From positions 248,001-312,000 of the forward strand of contig CABPZE010000001.1 in NCBI GenBank assembly GCA_902461815.1: DNA of 64,000 bases, in the 5' to 3' direction. Every line of letters starts with the position of its first letter. Positions within the stretch are counted from its first letter, which is position 1. This DNA comes from CAG-390 sp003523225 (GTDB lineage Bacteria; Bacillota; Clostridia; Oscillospirales; CAG-272). Of the stretch, positions 17,649 to 26,195 are shown one piece after another. Below the pieces are notes generated by a model. That model was not told the origin of the DNA. It ran no database searches and was given only the letters and a program-made list of their open reading frames with translations. Made by a program: the position numbers and the translations under genes.

Positions 17649-19572
17649 GAATAAGAAAACGCAGAGCAATCCTGCACCTCACTCGCGCCCCAAGGCTGAC
17701 CCGAGAGTGCTCGGCAGAGTCATACGTATGCTGTATGAGTGCTACCCTACGCTTGTAATAATCACTGCGGTATGCATAGTGTTTTCGGCGATCGTTTCCT
17801 CAATCCCGTCGCTTTTCTTACAGCAGATAATCAAGATCGTCGGTGAATATACCGTTTCAGGTGACTGGGAAACGGCACGCGCCCTGATAATCCCGAAAGT
17901 CATTCTGCTTGTAAGCTTTTATGTGCTTTCAATACTCTCTATTTTGGCATATACGCAGCTTATGGCGTATATCACTCAGGGCTTTTTGTCCAAGCTGCGC
18001 TGCCGTATGTTTGACGGAATGCAGAATCTTCCCATCAAGTATTTCGACACCCACAAGCACGGCGATATCATGAGCTACTACACAAATGATATTGACGCGC
18101 TCCGCGAGCTTGTTTCTCAATCGCTTCCTCAGATGCTTTCATCGGGAATGATCGTGCTTACGGTACTGATGATAATGCTTTATTTCTGCTTCTGGCTTAC
18201 CCTGCTTGTACTGCTCGGCGTTACTGTGATGATGCTCGTATCAAAGAAAGTAGGCGGCGGTTCTGCCAAATACTTTGTACGTCAGCAAACGTCAATGGGA
18301 CGTGCCGAGGGTTTCATCCAGGAAATGATGAACGGCATGAAGGTAGTCAAGGTCTTTTGTCACGAGAAAAAAAGCGCCGACGATTTTGATAAGATCAACG
18401 ATGCTCTTTATGAAGACAGCAGACGTGCGCACGAGTATGCAAGTATGCTCGGTCCTATCATCATGAACATCGGTAACGTGCTTTATGTGCTGACCGCAAT
18501 CGTCGGTGGAATCCTTATACTTGCTAAAGTTCCGAACGTAAGCCTTTCAATGATGCCGCTCGGAATAAGTATTCTTGTTCCGTTCCTCAATATGACCAAG
18601 CAGTTTACCGGAAATGTCAATCAGCTTTCCCAGCAGATGAACAACATTGTCATGGCAATGGCGGGAGCGGGGCGCATTTTCTCTCTCATGGATGAGAAGC
18701 CTGAGATCGACGAGGGATACGTCACGCTCGTAAATGCGGAGATCGACAGCGATGGCAATATCACCGAAACGGATAAACACACCGGAATGTGGGCGTGGAA
18801 GCATCCGCACGGGGACGGAAGTCTCAGCTACACCAGACTCCGCGGTGATGTGAGAATGATTGACGTGGATTTTGCGTATGAAGAAGGAAAGGACGTACTG
18901 CACGACATTTCGGTTTATGCCGAGCCGGGGCAGAAGGTCGCCTTTGTCGGAGCCACCGGAGCCGGAAAAACAACGATAACCAATCTTATCAACCGTTTTT
19001 ATGATATAGCCGATGGTAAAATAAGATATGACGGTATCAACATCAACAAGATCAAAAAATCCGACCTTCGCCGCTCGCTCGGAATCGTGCTTCAGGAAAC
19101 AAATCTGTTTACCGGAACGGTCATGGACAACATCCGTTACGGTAAGCTCGACGCCACAGATGAGGAATGCCGCGACGCCGCAAGGCTTGCGGGAGCCGAT
19201 GACTTCATTACGCGTCTGCCTATGGGATATTCAACGATGCTGACAAACAACGGTGCGAATCTTTCTCAGGGTCAGCGTCAGCTTATCGCCATAGCACGTG
19301 CTGCCGTTGCCGATCCTCCGGTAATGATACTTGACGAGGCTACCTCCTCCATTGATACACGCACCGAGGCGATAGTTCAGCGAGGCATGGATAAGCTGAT
19401 GGACGGCAGAACTGTGTTTGTCATAGCTCACAGACTCTCCACCGTCATGAATTCCGATGTGATAATGGTACTTGACCACGGTCGTATCATTGAGCGCGGA
19501 AGCCACTCAAAGCTGCTGGCAGAAAAGGGAACTTATTATCGCCTTTACACCGGAGCTTTTGAGCTTGAATAA
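17635..19572 (+). CDS. ABC exporter half-transporter, catalytic ATPase site
   Basis: A 645-residue exporter half with six helices in about the first 340 residues and a C-terminal ATPase. Walker A GATGAGKTT (about 439-447), signature NLSQGQRQL, Walker B VMILDEATSSID with catalytic Glu, and VIAHRLSTV with the switch His are all canonical. Between the helices and the ATPase there is an extra segment of about 60 residues (DEKPEIDEGYVTL to HPHGDGSLSYTRL) seen in the longer subunits of heterodimeric exporters. Start ATG 17635 follows GAGGAGAG and overlaps the upstream gene, so the two halves are made together. Confidence 0.94.
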   Translation: MSRNENKKTQSNPAPHSRPKADPRVLGRVIRMLYECYPTLVIITAVCIVFSAIVSSIPSLFLQQIIKIVGEYTVSGDWETARALIIPKVILLVSFYVLSILSILAYTQLMAYITQGFLSKLRCRMFDGMQNLPIKYFDTHKHGDIMSYYTNDIDALRELVSQSLPQMLSSGMIVLTVLMIMLYFCFWLTLLVLLGVTVMMLVSKKVGGGSAKYFVRQQTSMGRAEGFIQEMMNGMKVVKVFCHEKKSADDFDKINDALYEDSRRAHEYASMLGPIIMNIGNVLYVLTAIVGGILILAKVPNVSLSMMPLGISILVPFLNMTKQFTGNVNQLSQQMNNIVMAMAGAGRIFSLMDEKPEIDEGYVTLVNAEIDSDGNITETDKHTGMWAWKHPHGDGSLSYTRLRGDVRMIDVDFAYEEGKDVLHDISVYAEPGQKVAFVGATGAGKTTITNLINRFYDIADGKIRYDGININKIKKSDLRRSLGIVLQETNLFTGTVMDNIRYGKLDATDEECRDAARLAGADDFITRLPMGYSTMLTNNGANLSQGQRQLIAIARAAVADPPVMILDEATSSIDTRTEAIVQRGMDKLMDGRTVFVIAHRLSTVMNSDVIMVLDHGRIIERGSHSKLLAEKGTYYRLYTGAFELE

Positions 19573-19587
19573 TTCTTTTTTCAGATA

Positions 19588-19630
19588 AATAATCCCGTTC
19601 CTTACCTTTGGGGTGTGGAACGGGATTTTA
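19588..19630. terminator. Bidirectional terminator between exporter and lipoprotein genes
   Basis: Perfect inverted repeat: left arm AATCCCGTTCC at 19591-19601, right arm GGAACGGGATT ending at 19627, then a T run; the minus strand carries A/T-rich sequence as well. It ends transcripts from both convergent genes. Confidence 0.85.
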
Positions 19631-19633
19631 TGT

Positions 19634-20620
19634 TTACTTTATGTAGGTAAGACGGTCATAAAGACCTATCTCTTGATACGAATATGCCATATGGCTTCCG
19701 GTAAGCGTTCTGTCGTAGAAAAACAACTGATCTGTCGGGTAAAACCACTGGTAGACTCCGTTGACGTCGCGGGGTGCATTAGAGACAATAAATTTTCCGT
19801 TGCTTTCCGATGCGTAGAAAATAAAGCCGTAATCTTGGTTTTCGTCCGTCAGCTTCAAAAGCTCCTCTGCGGTGCACTTTACAAGATAATTCATTGTCCC
19901 GTTTATTGCATTTATACTTGAGTATGAAAGCTTTATCATCTGCAAATGATACTGCCACTCGGCGGTATAGGGATCGCAGCAAAGCTCGATTCCAAAGCCG
20001 GCAAGATACTGCGCCGACGCCGGTATCTCTCCGGCTGAGTGTCCACGGCAAAGATAATCGGCATATGCTTCACACCTTGCCTTCTGATATTCAAAATACA
20101 TTGATGCGGCTTCCCGGTATTCCGCAGATGCAAGTACCTCAGACGGTGTCATCCCCTGTCCCAGATTTGCGGAAAGAACGGCATAGGGACCCAACCCGGA
20201 GTTTGTATCTGCAATATATTTGCTGTAATCGAAGTCCACAAGATATTCGCTGACCTTTTTGCCGTTATAAATGTGATCCTCAAACGGCGTCTTATCCGCC
20301 GAAGCGTCGGACTGTTCCGGGGACGAGGTCACTCCGACAAGGAAGTACAGCTCCTCATCCTTTGAGGCAGTGTTTGCAAGATATGAGGCAAGCGGCGTAA
20401 GCTTTACCGAGCCCGGTCCGGGTATATCCGGACTGTCGCCATACGTGTTTCCGTATTCAGCGTTGTCAATGCAGCTTCCGAGATATCTACGTGTGTCCCC
20501 ACTCTGAGAATCAGCGGTTGACTGTTCGCTTCTCGGAGGATATGTACGTGAACACCCGAAAAGCAATAAAGAGATAAGCATCATCAGGGTAAGGCGAATA
20601 AAAAAACGTTTTTTCATCAT
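19634..20620 (-). CDS. Lipoprotein of unknown function
   Basis: A 328-residue secreted lipoprotein: basic N-terminus, hydrophobic stretch and lipobox SLLLFGC with the lipidated Cys at residue 23. The mature part has a Ser/Asp-rich linker followed by a mostly alpha-helical, Tyr-rich domain; I recognise no enzyme motif or named family. ATG 20620 is preceded by GAGGAGG, and a strong promoter lies upstream, so the gene is real and expressed alone. Two Cys residues next to each other (ELCCDPY) in the mature part are unusual for a surface protein. Confidence 0.7.
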   Translation of the reverse strand: MMKKRFFIRLTLMMLISLLLFGCSRTYPPRSEQSTADSQSGDTRRYLGSCIDNAEYGNTYGDSPDIPGPGSVKLTPLASYLANTASKDEELYFLVGVTSSPEQSDASADKTPFEDHIYNGKKVSEYLVDFDYSKYIADTNSGLGPYAVLSANLGQGMTPSEVLASAEYREAASMYFEYQKARCEAYADYLCRGHSAGEIPASAQYLAGFGIELCCDPYTAEWQYHLQMIKLSYSSINAINGTMNYLVKCTAEELLKLTDENQDYGFIFYASESNGKFIVSNAPRDVNGVYQWFYPTDQLFFYDRTLTGSHMAYSYQEIGLYDRLTYIK

Positions 20621-20676
20621 TTTTCCTCCTCACAAATTTCTTGATAATATTTAACACTGCTGTCGGTTTCAAAAAT

Positions 20677-20704
20677 ATTATATCATTTTTTTGCGATATG
20701 TCAA
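20677..20704 (-). promoter_or_regulatory. Sigma-A promoter for the lipoprotein gene
   Basis: On the minus strand: TTGACA (20704-20699), 16 bp spacer, TATAAT (20682-20677), 57 bp before the start codon. Confidence 0.8.
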
Positions 20705-20808
20705 CCGATAATAATTAATGAAATGATTCCGATTAGGCAAATTTACAAGGAATTTTATTGTTCTTGCGTGAGAAAATAAAATATGAAACCTGAAAAAGAG
20801 GTATTATC

Positions 20809-21636
20809 ATGAATAAAAAAATGACCCACAGATCAATTACAGCGTTTATGGCGCTTGTATTGTTTATACTGACAGCATCGTCATCAATAATTTCCGGCAC
20901 AGCAGAAAACGCATATAACTGGTACTGCATCAGGACGCCGGGAAACAAAAGACCGCCATGTCCGGCGGAAATGTTATTTGTTGAGAAGCTCGGAGGGTTT
21001 TTTATTGACAAAAACAAAACCGATTCGGATACCGACAAGGTGGTGTACCTCACTTTTGACGCCGGATACGAGAATGGTAATGTTGAAAAGATCCTCGACA
21101 CTCTCAAAGACAAGGAAGTAAGAGGCGCGTTTTTTGTTCTGGGCAATCTTGTGACCTCCAACACCGACCTTGTAAAGAGGATGGCAGATGAGGGACATCT
21201 GGTATGCAATCACACCTATCATCACCGTGACATGAGCAAGTATACCGACAAGGCTGAATTTGCCCTTGAGCTTACGTCTCTTGAGGACGCCTACCGGAAG
21301 CTGACCGGGAGGGAAATGTCAAAGTACTACCGTCCACCCGAGGGAAGATTTACAGAGCAGAATCTGAAGCTTGCGCAGGAAATGGGCTATTCGACCGTAT
21401 TCTGGAGCTTTGCATACGCCGATTGGGACAACAACAAGCAGCCCCCCGCAGAATATGCGCTTAAGAAAATTCTTTCCAATGTTCATAACGGCGCTGTAAT
21501 ATTACTTCATCCGACCTCATCCACAAACGCAGAGATAATGCCTCAGCTTATAGACAGTCTGAAAAGCTCCGGTTACCGGTTCGGATCTCTTGACGAGCTG
21601 TGCGGGGCTGAACCGCGCGGCGGGCTTGTGGAATGA
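20809..21636 (+). CDS. pdaA: PdaA-type polysaccharide deacetylase (delta-lactam biosynthesis)
   Basis: A 275-residue secreted deacetylase of the NodB/CE4 fold. PdaA removes the N-acetyl group from MurNAc after stem-peptide removal, allowing muramic-delta-lactam formation in spore cortex. Seen: signal peptide or anchor (about 8-30), motif 1 LTFDAGYENG (81-90, where TFDxGYENG is specific to PdaA), metal-binding HTYHH (135-139), YYRPPEGRF, WSFAYADWD and VILLHPTSSTNAE. Its last bases overlap a second deacetylase gene by ATGA. Expected to be a forespore gene; no sigma-G promoter could be assigned with confidence. Confidence 0.9.
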   Translation: MNKKMTHRSITAFMALVLFILTASSSIISGTAENAYNWYCIRTPGNKRPPCPAEMLFVEKLGGFFIDKNKTDSDTDKVVYLTFDAGYENGNVEKILDTLKDKEVRGAFFVLGNLVTSNTDLVKRMADEGHLVCNHTYHHRDMSKYTDKAEFALELTSLEDAYRKLTGREMSKYYRPPEGRFTEQNLKLAQEMGYSTVFWSFAYADWDNNKQPPAEYALKKILSNVHNGAVILLHPTSSTNAEIMPQLIDSLKSSGYRFGSLDELCGAEPRGGLVE

Positions 21637-22370
21637 AGCGCATACTTGCAGGGGCGGCTATCTGCTTTACGCTGCTTATGTGTGCTGCCGCTATTTGCGG
21701 AAGCACGCGCACACAACCGGATAGCGGCAGCTTTACAGGCGTATGCTGTTCCGAGCTTGATTCAACCGAGCCTGAATGCCGTGTGTTTTCACACGGCGAG
21801 CCGGGCAAGTGCAGAGTTGCGCTTACTTTTGACGACGGTCCCGACCCAAAGCTTACGACGCGTATTCTGGACATTCTGAAAGAAAACGGTGTCAGGGCAA
21901 CCTTTTTCGTGGTCGGAAAAAATGCCGAGAGATATCCCGCGCTGATAGACCGGATAATTGCCGAGGGGCATGAGATAGGCAATCACACATACAGTCACAA
22001 ATATCTCGGTAAAGCCGGGGCGCGTCTCACCGAAAAGGAAATATCAGAGTGCGATGCACGCATTTTTGAGCATTCGGAGTATTGCACAAAGTTTTTCCGT
22101 CCGCCCGGCGGCATTATGAACGCTGAAATATCAAATGTTTGCTCCGCTTACGGGTACGACGTGCTGCTTTGGAGCATTGACACAATGGACTGGAGCGGGC
22201 GCAGCGCAGACGGCATCTGCCGGGAAATATTCAATAATATAAGCGACGGCTCGGTCATTCTGATGCATGACGGCGTGCGCGGACATACCGCGGAGGCTCT
22301 TGAGAGCGTAATTCCAGGACTGCGCGCAAAGGGATATGAATTTGTAACCGCGTCAGAGCTGCTTGAATGA
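21633..22370 (+). CDS. Polysaccharide deacetylase (peptidoglycan deacetylase-like)
   Basis: A 245-residue NodB-domain protein with a signal peptide (about 1-22). All five NodB motifs can be read: TFDDGPDP (65-72), HTYSH (118-122), FFRPPGG, WSIDTMDW and ILMHDG. Family enzymes remove acetyl groups from GlcNAc or MurNAc of cell wall or surface glycans, using a divalent metal held by Asp and two His. Translation is coupled to pdaA (ATGA overlap), so it may act with PdaA during cortex maturation, perhaps on a different sugar. The N-terminal part contains adjacent Cys residues of unclear use. Confidence 0.88.
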   Translation: MKRILAGAAICFTLLMCAAAICGSTRTQPDSGSFTGVCCSELDSTEPECRVFSHGEPGKCRVALTFDDGPDPKLTTRILDILKENGVRATFFVVGKNAERYPALIDRIIAEGHEIGNHTYSHKYLGKAGARLTEKEISECDARIFEHSEYCTKFFRPPGGIMNAEISNVCSAYGYDVLLWSIDTMDWSGRSADGICREIFNNISDGSVILMHDGVRGHTAEALESVIPGLRAKGYEFVTASELLE

Positions 22371-22382
22371 CAATCTATAAAT

Positions 22383-22424
22383 TACGAGGGACTGCCGCAT
22401 AAGCAACAGCCCCTCGTTTTTTTC
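22383..22424. terminator. Terminator between deacetylase operon and YesL-like gene
   Basis: Hairpin with arms ACGAGGG (22384-22390) and CCCTCGT plus inner CTG/CAG pairing, followed by seven T. The region lies between convergent genes; the T run favours the plus strand. Confidence 0.8.
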
Positions 22425-23493
22425 AGTTGGATTTTATTTCTTCTGTACCGTCGTTGCCATCCGACTCCGAAGAACCATCCTCGTCCTCATCGTAGACATA
22501 TCTGTACTTGACATCGTCTACGTCTCCGCTGTCGTCGCCGGAATCGGTAACGGTGGTAATCATGTACTTTTCAATTACAGGATAAGCTCCGTAGGTGGTG
22601 AGCAGGGTAATGCTCGGAAAAAGATAGAAGAAGGGAAGAATCAATGGAATTGTCAGGTTGAAGGGTCTCAGCACAATGAACAGCAGTACATTTACTCCCA
22701 CCAGTGCCGCAATTCCAAGCACCGACATCAGGTTGCGCTTGATTCCGAGTATCGAGAATATCAATGCGTTTTTGTATATCTTTCTGATGCTGAGGTCAAA
22801 GGTAACAAGCATGAGGTAAATATAAAAACGCATAAAGAAATAGATTATGCACAGCGCGCAGGTAGTAAAGAACATCAGGTCAAGCCAGAAGCTGCCTCCG
22901 ACCTGCGAGCAATAGAGGATATCTATGGTTAAAATGACCACTATAAGCGCGTCAATGATGCCCATAAGGAAGCCCTGCTTCCAGTTGCGCTTGATAGCGT
23001 AAAAGAAATCGCTGAAAATAAACACCGGTTCCTGCCTCAGCATACTGCGTGTACAGTAGGCTGCACCGACATGGACAAATCCCCACAAAAGGAGCGTTAT
23101 TACCGCAAGAGCCACCAAAGTGTATATCTGCCCAACATTTAAAACGTGCAGATCAAGCTGCTGCCCGAATATTCCGAGAAAAGCCTGAAGCGATGCCGAG
23201 GGCTTCAGCAGATTTGAACCGTAAAGGGTTGAAAAAACCGTACTTTCCTGTGACGGAGTCGTTCCGCTGTTTATGTAGATATAAACTGCAATGATAGCCG
23301 GGATCACAAGCAGTATCATAAGAATATTTAGCGAAAGCAAACGGTTGAAATTGCGGAAATAAAATTTCGGCATACTTTTCAGATTCGGAACAAAGGGCTT
23401 TTCATCCTTTGATACCCCTTTGCCGTCACGGTTGGAATTGAAGAAGTTGTAAAGCTTACGGCTTAAATTATTTTTTTCTTCCTTATCTTTCAT
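22423..23493 (-). CDS. YesL/DUF624-like integral membrane protein
   Basis: A 356-residue membrane protein with a hydrophilic N-terminus (about 50 residues), six or so helices, and an acidic Asp/Glu/Ser-rich tail. The ordering of helices and the WGFVHVGAAYCTRSMLRQEP-like section followed by FFYAIKRNWKQG matches the DUF624/YesL family, often found near carbohydrate genes but without a known function. It is followed on its upstream side by another membrane-protein gene 12 bp away, so the pair is probably one operon. The family assignment is by pattern only. Confidence 0.65.
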   Translation of the reverse strand: MKDKEEKNNLSRKLYNFFNSNRDGKGVSKDEKPFVPNLKSMPKFYFRNFNRLLSLNILMILLVIPAIIAVYIYINSGTTPSQESTVFSTLYGSNLLKPSASLQAFLGIFGQQLDLHVLNVGQIYTLVALAVITLLLWGFVHVGAAYCTRSMLRQEPVFIFSDFFYAIKRNWKQGFLMGIIDALIVVILTIDILYCSQVGGSFWLDLMFFTTCALCIIYFFMRFYIYLMLVTFDLSIRKIYKNALIFSILGIKRNLMSVLGIAALVGVNVLLFIVLRPFNLTIPLILPFFYLFPSITLLTTYGAYPVIEKYMITTVTDSGDDSGDVDDVKYRYVYDEDEDGSSESDGNDGTEEIKSN

Positions 23494-23505
23494 TTCATTC
23501 TCCGT

Positions 23506-24147
23506 TTATTTGGTAAATAAATAAATTAAAAGCAGATATATCGCTTTAAGCAGGATCACAGCACCTACCGAAGCGGCACACGCAAGCGCGTATGCGGCAA
23601 ATCGGGCAGTAAAAATCATGTTTGAAGAACGCTCGGAAAGTCCGCGAAACAGCACCGATGCGCGTTGTGCAAAGCACGAGACCAACACAAAAAGTACTGA
23701 GACTACGCAAAAAGCACCGAGAAAGCACACGGAACACACAACAGGATGCTCCGTTTCAATTATTTTTGACGCCGCAGACGAGGCAAGCACGCCGACAGAT
23801 ACTCCGAGAGCCACACCCCGCAGTATAAGGATCGCCGAGCACCCCTGACGGCAGATATACGTAAGCCCGAAAAGATAGATCAGTAAAATCAGGACAATGT
23901 CAACTCCCGAGGAACTGAGTATCACGCGGAATACCGAAATAGGACTGTCCGCTCCGTCAAATGGAGGCGCAAAGCAATTTCTGACACGGTCGAGAAGGGA
24001 AGAACTGTATTGGTATCTGCAAATAGCGTTGAATATAAGACCGAGAGCTATTCCGCTTATAAGAAGCGCAAAGAAACGCAGAAGCTGTGTATGTTTTTCA
24101 AACAGCGTATGCAGCTTTGCCGCCCCGGTGTTGACGCTTTCTTCCAT
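23506..24147 (-). CDS. SpoIIM-like (stage II sporulation protein M family) membrane protein
   Basis: A 213-residue protein with five or six predicted helices. The section YICRQGCSAILILRGVALG, with an RG(x)xLG pattern after a helix, and the general layout of helices resemble SpoIIM, which joins SpoIID and SpoIIP in the engulfment machine of sporulating cells. Overall similarity is weak by eye, so the name is tentative; another DUF95-type protein is possible. ATG 24147 is chosen because GGTGGAG stands five bases upstream; a longer frame begins at 24177. Confidence 0.45.
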   Translation of the reverse strand: MEESVNTGAAKLHTLFEKHTQLLRFFALLISGIALGLIFNAICRYQYSSSLLDRVRNCFAPPFDGADSPISVFRVILSSSGVDIVLILLIYLFGLTYICRQGCSAILILRGVALGVSVGVLASSAASKIIETEHPVVCSVCFLGAFCVVSVLFVLVSCFAQRASVLFRGLSERSSNMIFTARFAAYALACAASVGAVILLKAIYLLLIYLFTK

Positions 24148-24237
24148 AACTCCACCATACCTTTCCCGATACCGCATATGAAAATCTCATATAAAATATA
24201 CTGCGGTCAGTGAAAAGATATGACCGAAAGAAAACAG

Positions 24238-25056
24238 TCAGTCGCTATTGTGTGTCGAGTTGCGCAAAACTTCAAAGGCGAGCACCGAAACAGCGCACGC
24301 GGTGGAAAGAGAACCCATAAAACGCCGTCCGTAGTCGATCCTTACGCTGCCGTCGCAAGCGGAAATAAGAGCTGATGAGATGCCGCGTTTTTCTCCTCCC
24401 ATCACAATAAGCAGGGGTGAACAAAGACCCGCCGAAAGATATGACACTGAATTGCGTATTTCGGAGCACAGAACACGATATCCACACGCCCGGAATTTTT
24501 CAACAGCGTCAACAGCGCCCGCTTCCGCCGAAAAGACAGGCAGAAGCTCGTATGCGCCGGCTGAGGCACGGGATATTATTCCGTCGGCAGATATCAGATG
24601 CCCTCCGGGTATAATAACGCCGTCGGCTCCCGCAGCGTAAAGCGAGCGCAGGGAATACCCGAAGCTGTACGGATCCTCTATGCCGTCAAAAAGCATATAG
24701 AAACCGCCTGGGATTATGTCGGATGAGTCCAGAGGCTTTACGTGACGGCGGCTTACAAGCGCCGCAATCCCCCCGTGAGTATTACCTGATGTAACGGAGG
24801 ATATTTCCTCACCCGTACAGAAGCGCAGTGTAAATCCGTGCTCAGCGGATTTTGCTTTTAGGTAGGCAATCCGGCGGCGCGTGCGGTCGCTTCCGCCGGA
24901 TGCTTTGGCGGAATCAACGAGTATTTCATATATTTCACGTGACGGTTTGCCGTCATCAATGGCTTTTATACACGCGGAGACCGAGGTTATACCCTCGATC
25001 ACCTCCGATGCTTGCGCTTTTATATTACCCTCAGGTTGATATTCATGTTGTGTCAT
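24238..25056 (-). CDS. TrmH/SpoU-family RNA 2'-O-ribose methyltransferase
   Basis: A 272-residue protein: an N-terminal substrate-binding part (VIEGITSVSACIKA, about 20-90) and a C-terminal SPOUT knot. Motif 1 appears as DGIEDPYSFGYSLRSLYAAG, motif 2 as LIVMGGEKRGIS, motif 3 as MGSLSTACAVSVLAFEVLR. Members such as RlmB methylate ribose 2'-OH in 23S rRNA or tRNA. Two changes stand out: the usual Asn of motif 1 (EDxxNxGxxxR) is Ser/Phe here, and the usual LNVS of motif 3 is LSTA, so it may be a divergent or specialised enzyme. ATG 25056 lies eight bases after GAGGTG. Confidence 0.8.
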   Translation of the reverse strand: MTQHEYQPEGNIKAQASEVIEGITSVSACIKAIDDGKPSREIYEILVDSAKASGGSDRTRRRIAYLKAKSAEHGFTLRFCTGEEISSVTSGNTHGGIAALVSRRHVKPLDSSDIIPGGFYMLFDGIEDPYSFGYSLRSLYAAGADGVIIPGGHLISADGIISRASAGAYELLPVFSAEAGAVDAVEKFRACGYRVLCSEIRNSVSYLSAGLCSPLLIVMGGEKRGISSALISACDGSVRIDYGRRFMGSLSTACAVSVLAFEVLRNSTHNSD

Positions 25057-25181
25057 TATCGGCACACCTCAATTCATATATTATAACATAAATATGTTTT
25101 GCATCGGTGAACGTTTTTTAAAATCGGATGCAATACCGGCTTTGATCATCCGTTCTCCGAATAGGCTGAAAGGATCGTTTC

Positions 25182-25451
25182 ATGTACATAAACGAAGGCA
25201 GAGAGCGCTGCGTTGCTCTGGCGATTTATATGCTTGAAAAAAAGGCAACCGTTCGTCAGACCGCCGAACATTTCGGGATCAGCAAAAGTACCGTTCACAA
25301 GGATGTGACGATATCGCTTGAAAAAGTAAACCGTGTCCTACATGGGCAGATAGGTGAATTGCTTGACACAAACAAACGTGAACGTCATATCCGCGGCGGT
25401 GAAGCCACGAGGAAAAAATACGCCGCTATGAAGCACAAAAACGCTCAGTAG
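25182..25451 (+). CDS. spoIIID: Sporulation transcriptional regulator SpoIIID
   Basis: SpoIIID is the small DNA-binding protein that activates and represses mother-cell genes between the sigma-E and sigma-K stages of sporulation. The 89-residue product has the family helix-turn-helix, ATVRQTAEHFGISKSTVHKD at about residues 23-42, followed by a basic tail (GGEATRKKYAAMKHK) used for minor-groove contact. Presence of this gene is good evidence that the host makes endospores. AAAGGA lies upstream of ATG 25182. It is monocistronic and convergent with the PHP-like gene 12 bp away. In Bacillus it is sigma-E controlled; I could not find a clear sigma-E promoter here. Confidence 0.95.
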   Translation: MYINEGRERCVALAIYMLEKKATVRQTAEHFGISKSTVHKDVTISLEKVNRVLHGQIGELLDTNKRERHIRGGEATRKKYAAMKHKNAQ

Positions 25452-25463
25452 AGTCCGCCGCTT

Positions 25464-26195
25464 TTACCTCGGCACATTTCTCGGACGGCAGAAGTTGTTT
25501 GCGGAAAGCATAAGAAGGTTGAAATCCGTTTCGCCGAGCGCTCGTTTCAGGAGCTTAAAATGAGGCTTCATTTCAGCTTCGTATTTTCCGACGCAACGTG
25601 CGCCTGTTCCAAATACCACCTGTTTTCCTTCGGATACGACTGAGAGAACAAATTTAACAGTGTCCTTATAGTCAAGGGATCTGACATTGAATTGAAACGC
25701 CGCTCCGGGAACTTTAAGGAGCTTTTTGATCTCAGTGTCGGAATATGTAAGCAGATAACGGTTAAATTCGGTAAATACCGGACGTAGCCCTGTGTGATAA
25801 ACCAGCTTATTGATGTCCTTCCATATCTCATCATAAAAATTCGGAAAGGGAAGCGATACCATTACATACCTTGAACCGGGCAAGGTCAACCGTTCCGTCA
25901 GCGGGTCATTGAAGCAGCCGGGATACATAAGGATATCCGCCGCAAGTGAATACCGTATTCCGCTCGGAATATGCGGTTTGATAGTACGGAATATATTGTT
26001 GCGCACACGCAGAAAGGCCCTTATCGAACCGTCCCCGGTAACATATCTCGGTGAAAATCTCGGCGCAAATATAACCCTGCCGATCTCGGCATCCCTTAGT
26101 CCGCTGAGCAGCTGAGCGGCTTGGGATACGTTTGACGGTCCTTCGGTGGGCATAGGAAGAGACTTGTTCAGAAAGTCCGTAAAAATTCCGTTCAT
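25464..26195 (-). CDS. CpsB/YwqE-like PHP-fold protein lacking metal ligands
   Basis: A 243-residue protein that follows the whole layout of CpsB-type tyrosine phosphatases (PHP superfamily), but every position where metal ligands are expected differs. Where CpsB has the HxH-LPGIDDG start, this has LPMPTEGPSN; VIFAPRFSPRY stands for IIATPHY; YVMVSLPF for LIELPF; PVFTEFNRY for PIIAHPERY; FQFNVRSL for LQINAGSL; and VFGTGARCVGKY for the SDAH motif. The fold is therefore likely kept while catalysis is lost. It may be a binding or regulatory protein. It is next to spoIIID, which hints at, but does not prove, a developmental role. GAGGTGAGGA precedes ATG 26195. Confidence 0.6.
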   Translation of the reverse strand: MNGIFTDFLNKSLPMPTEGPSNVSQAAQLLSGLRDAEIGRVIFAPRFSPRYVTGDGSIRAFLRVRNNIFRTIKPHIPSGIRYSLAADILMYPGCFNDPLTERLTLPGSRYVMVSLPFPNFYDEIWKDINKLVYHTGLRPVFTEFNRYLLTYSDTEIKKLLKVPGAAFQFNVRSLDYKDTVKFVLSVVSEGKQVVFGTGARCVGKYEAEMKPHFKLLKRALGETDFNLLMLSANNFCRPRNVPR

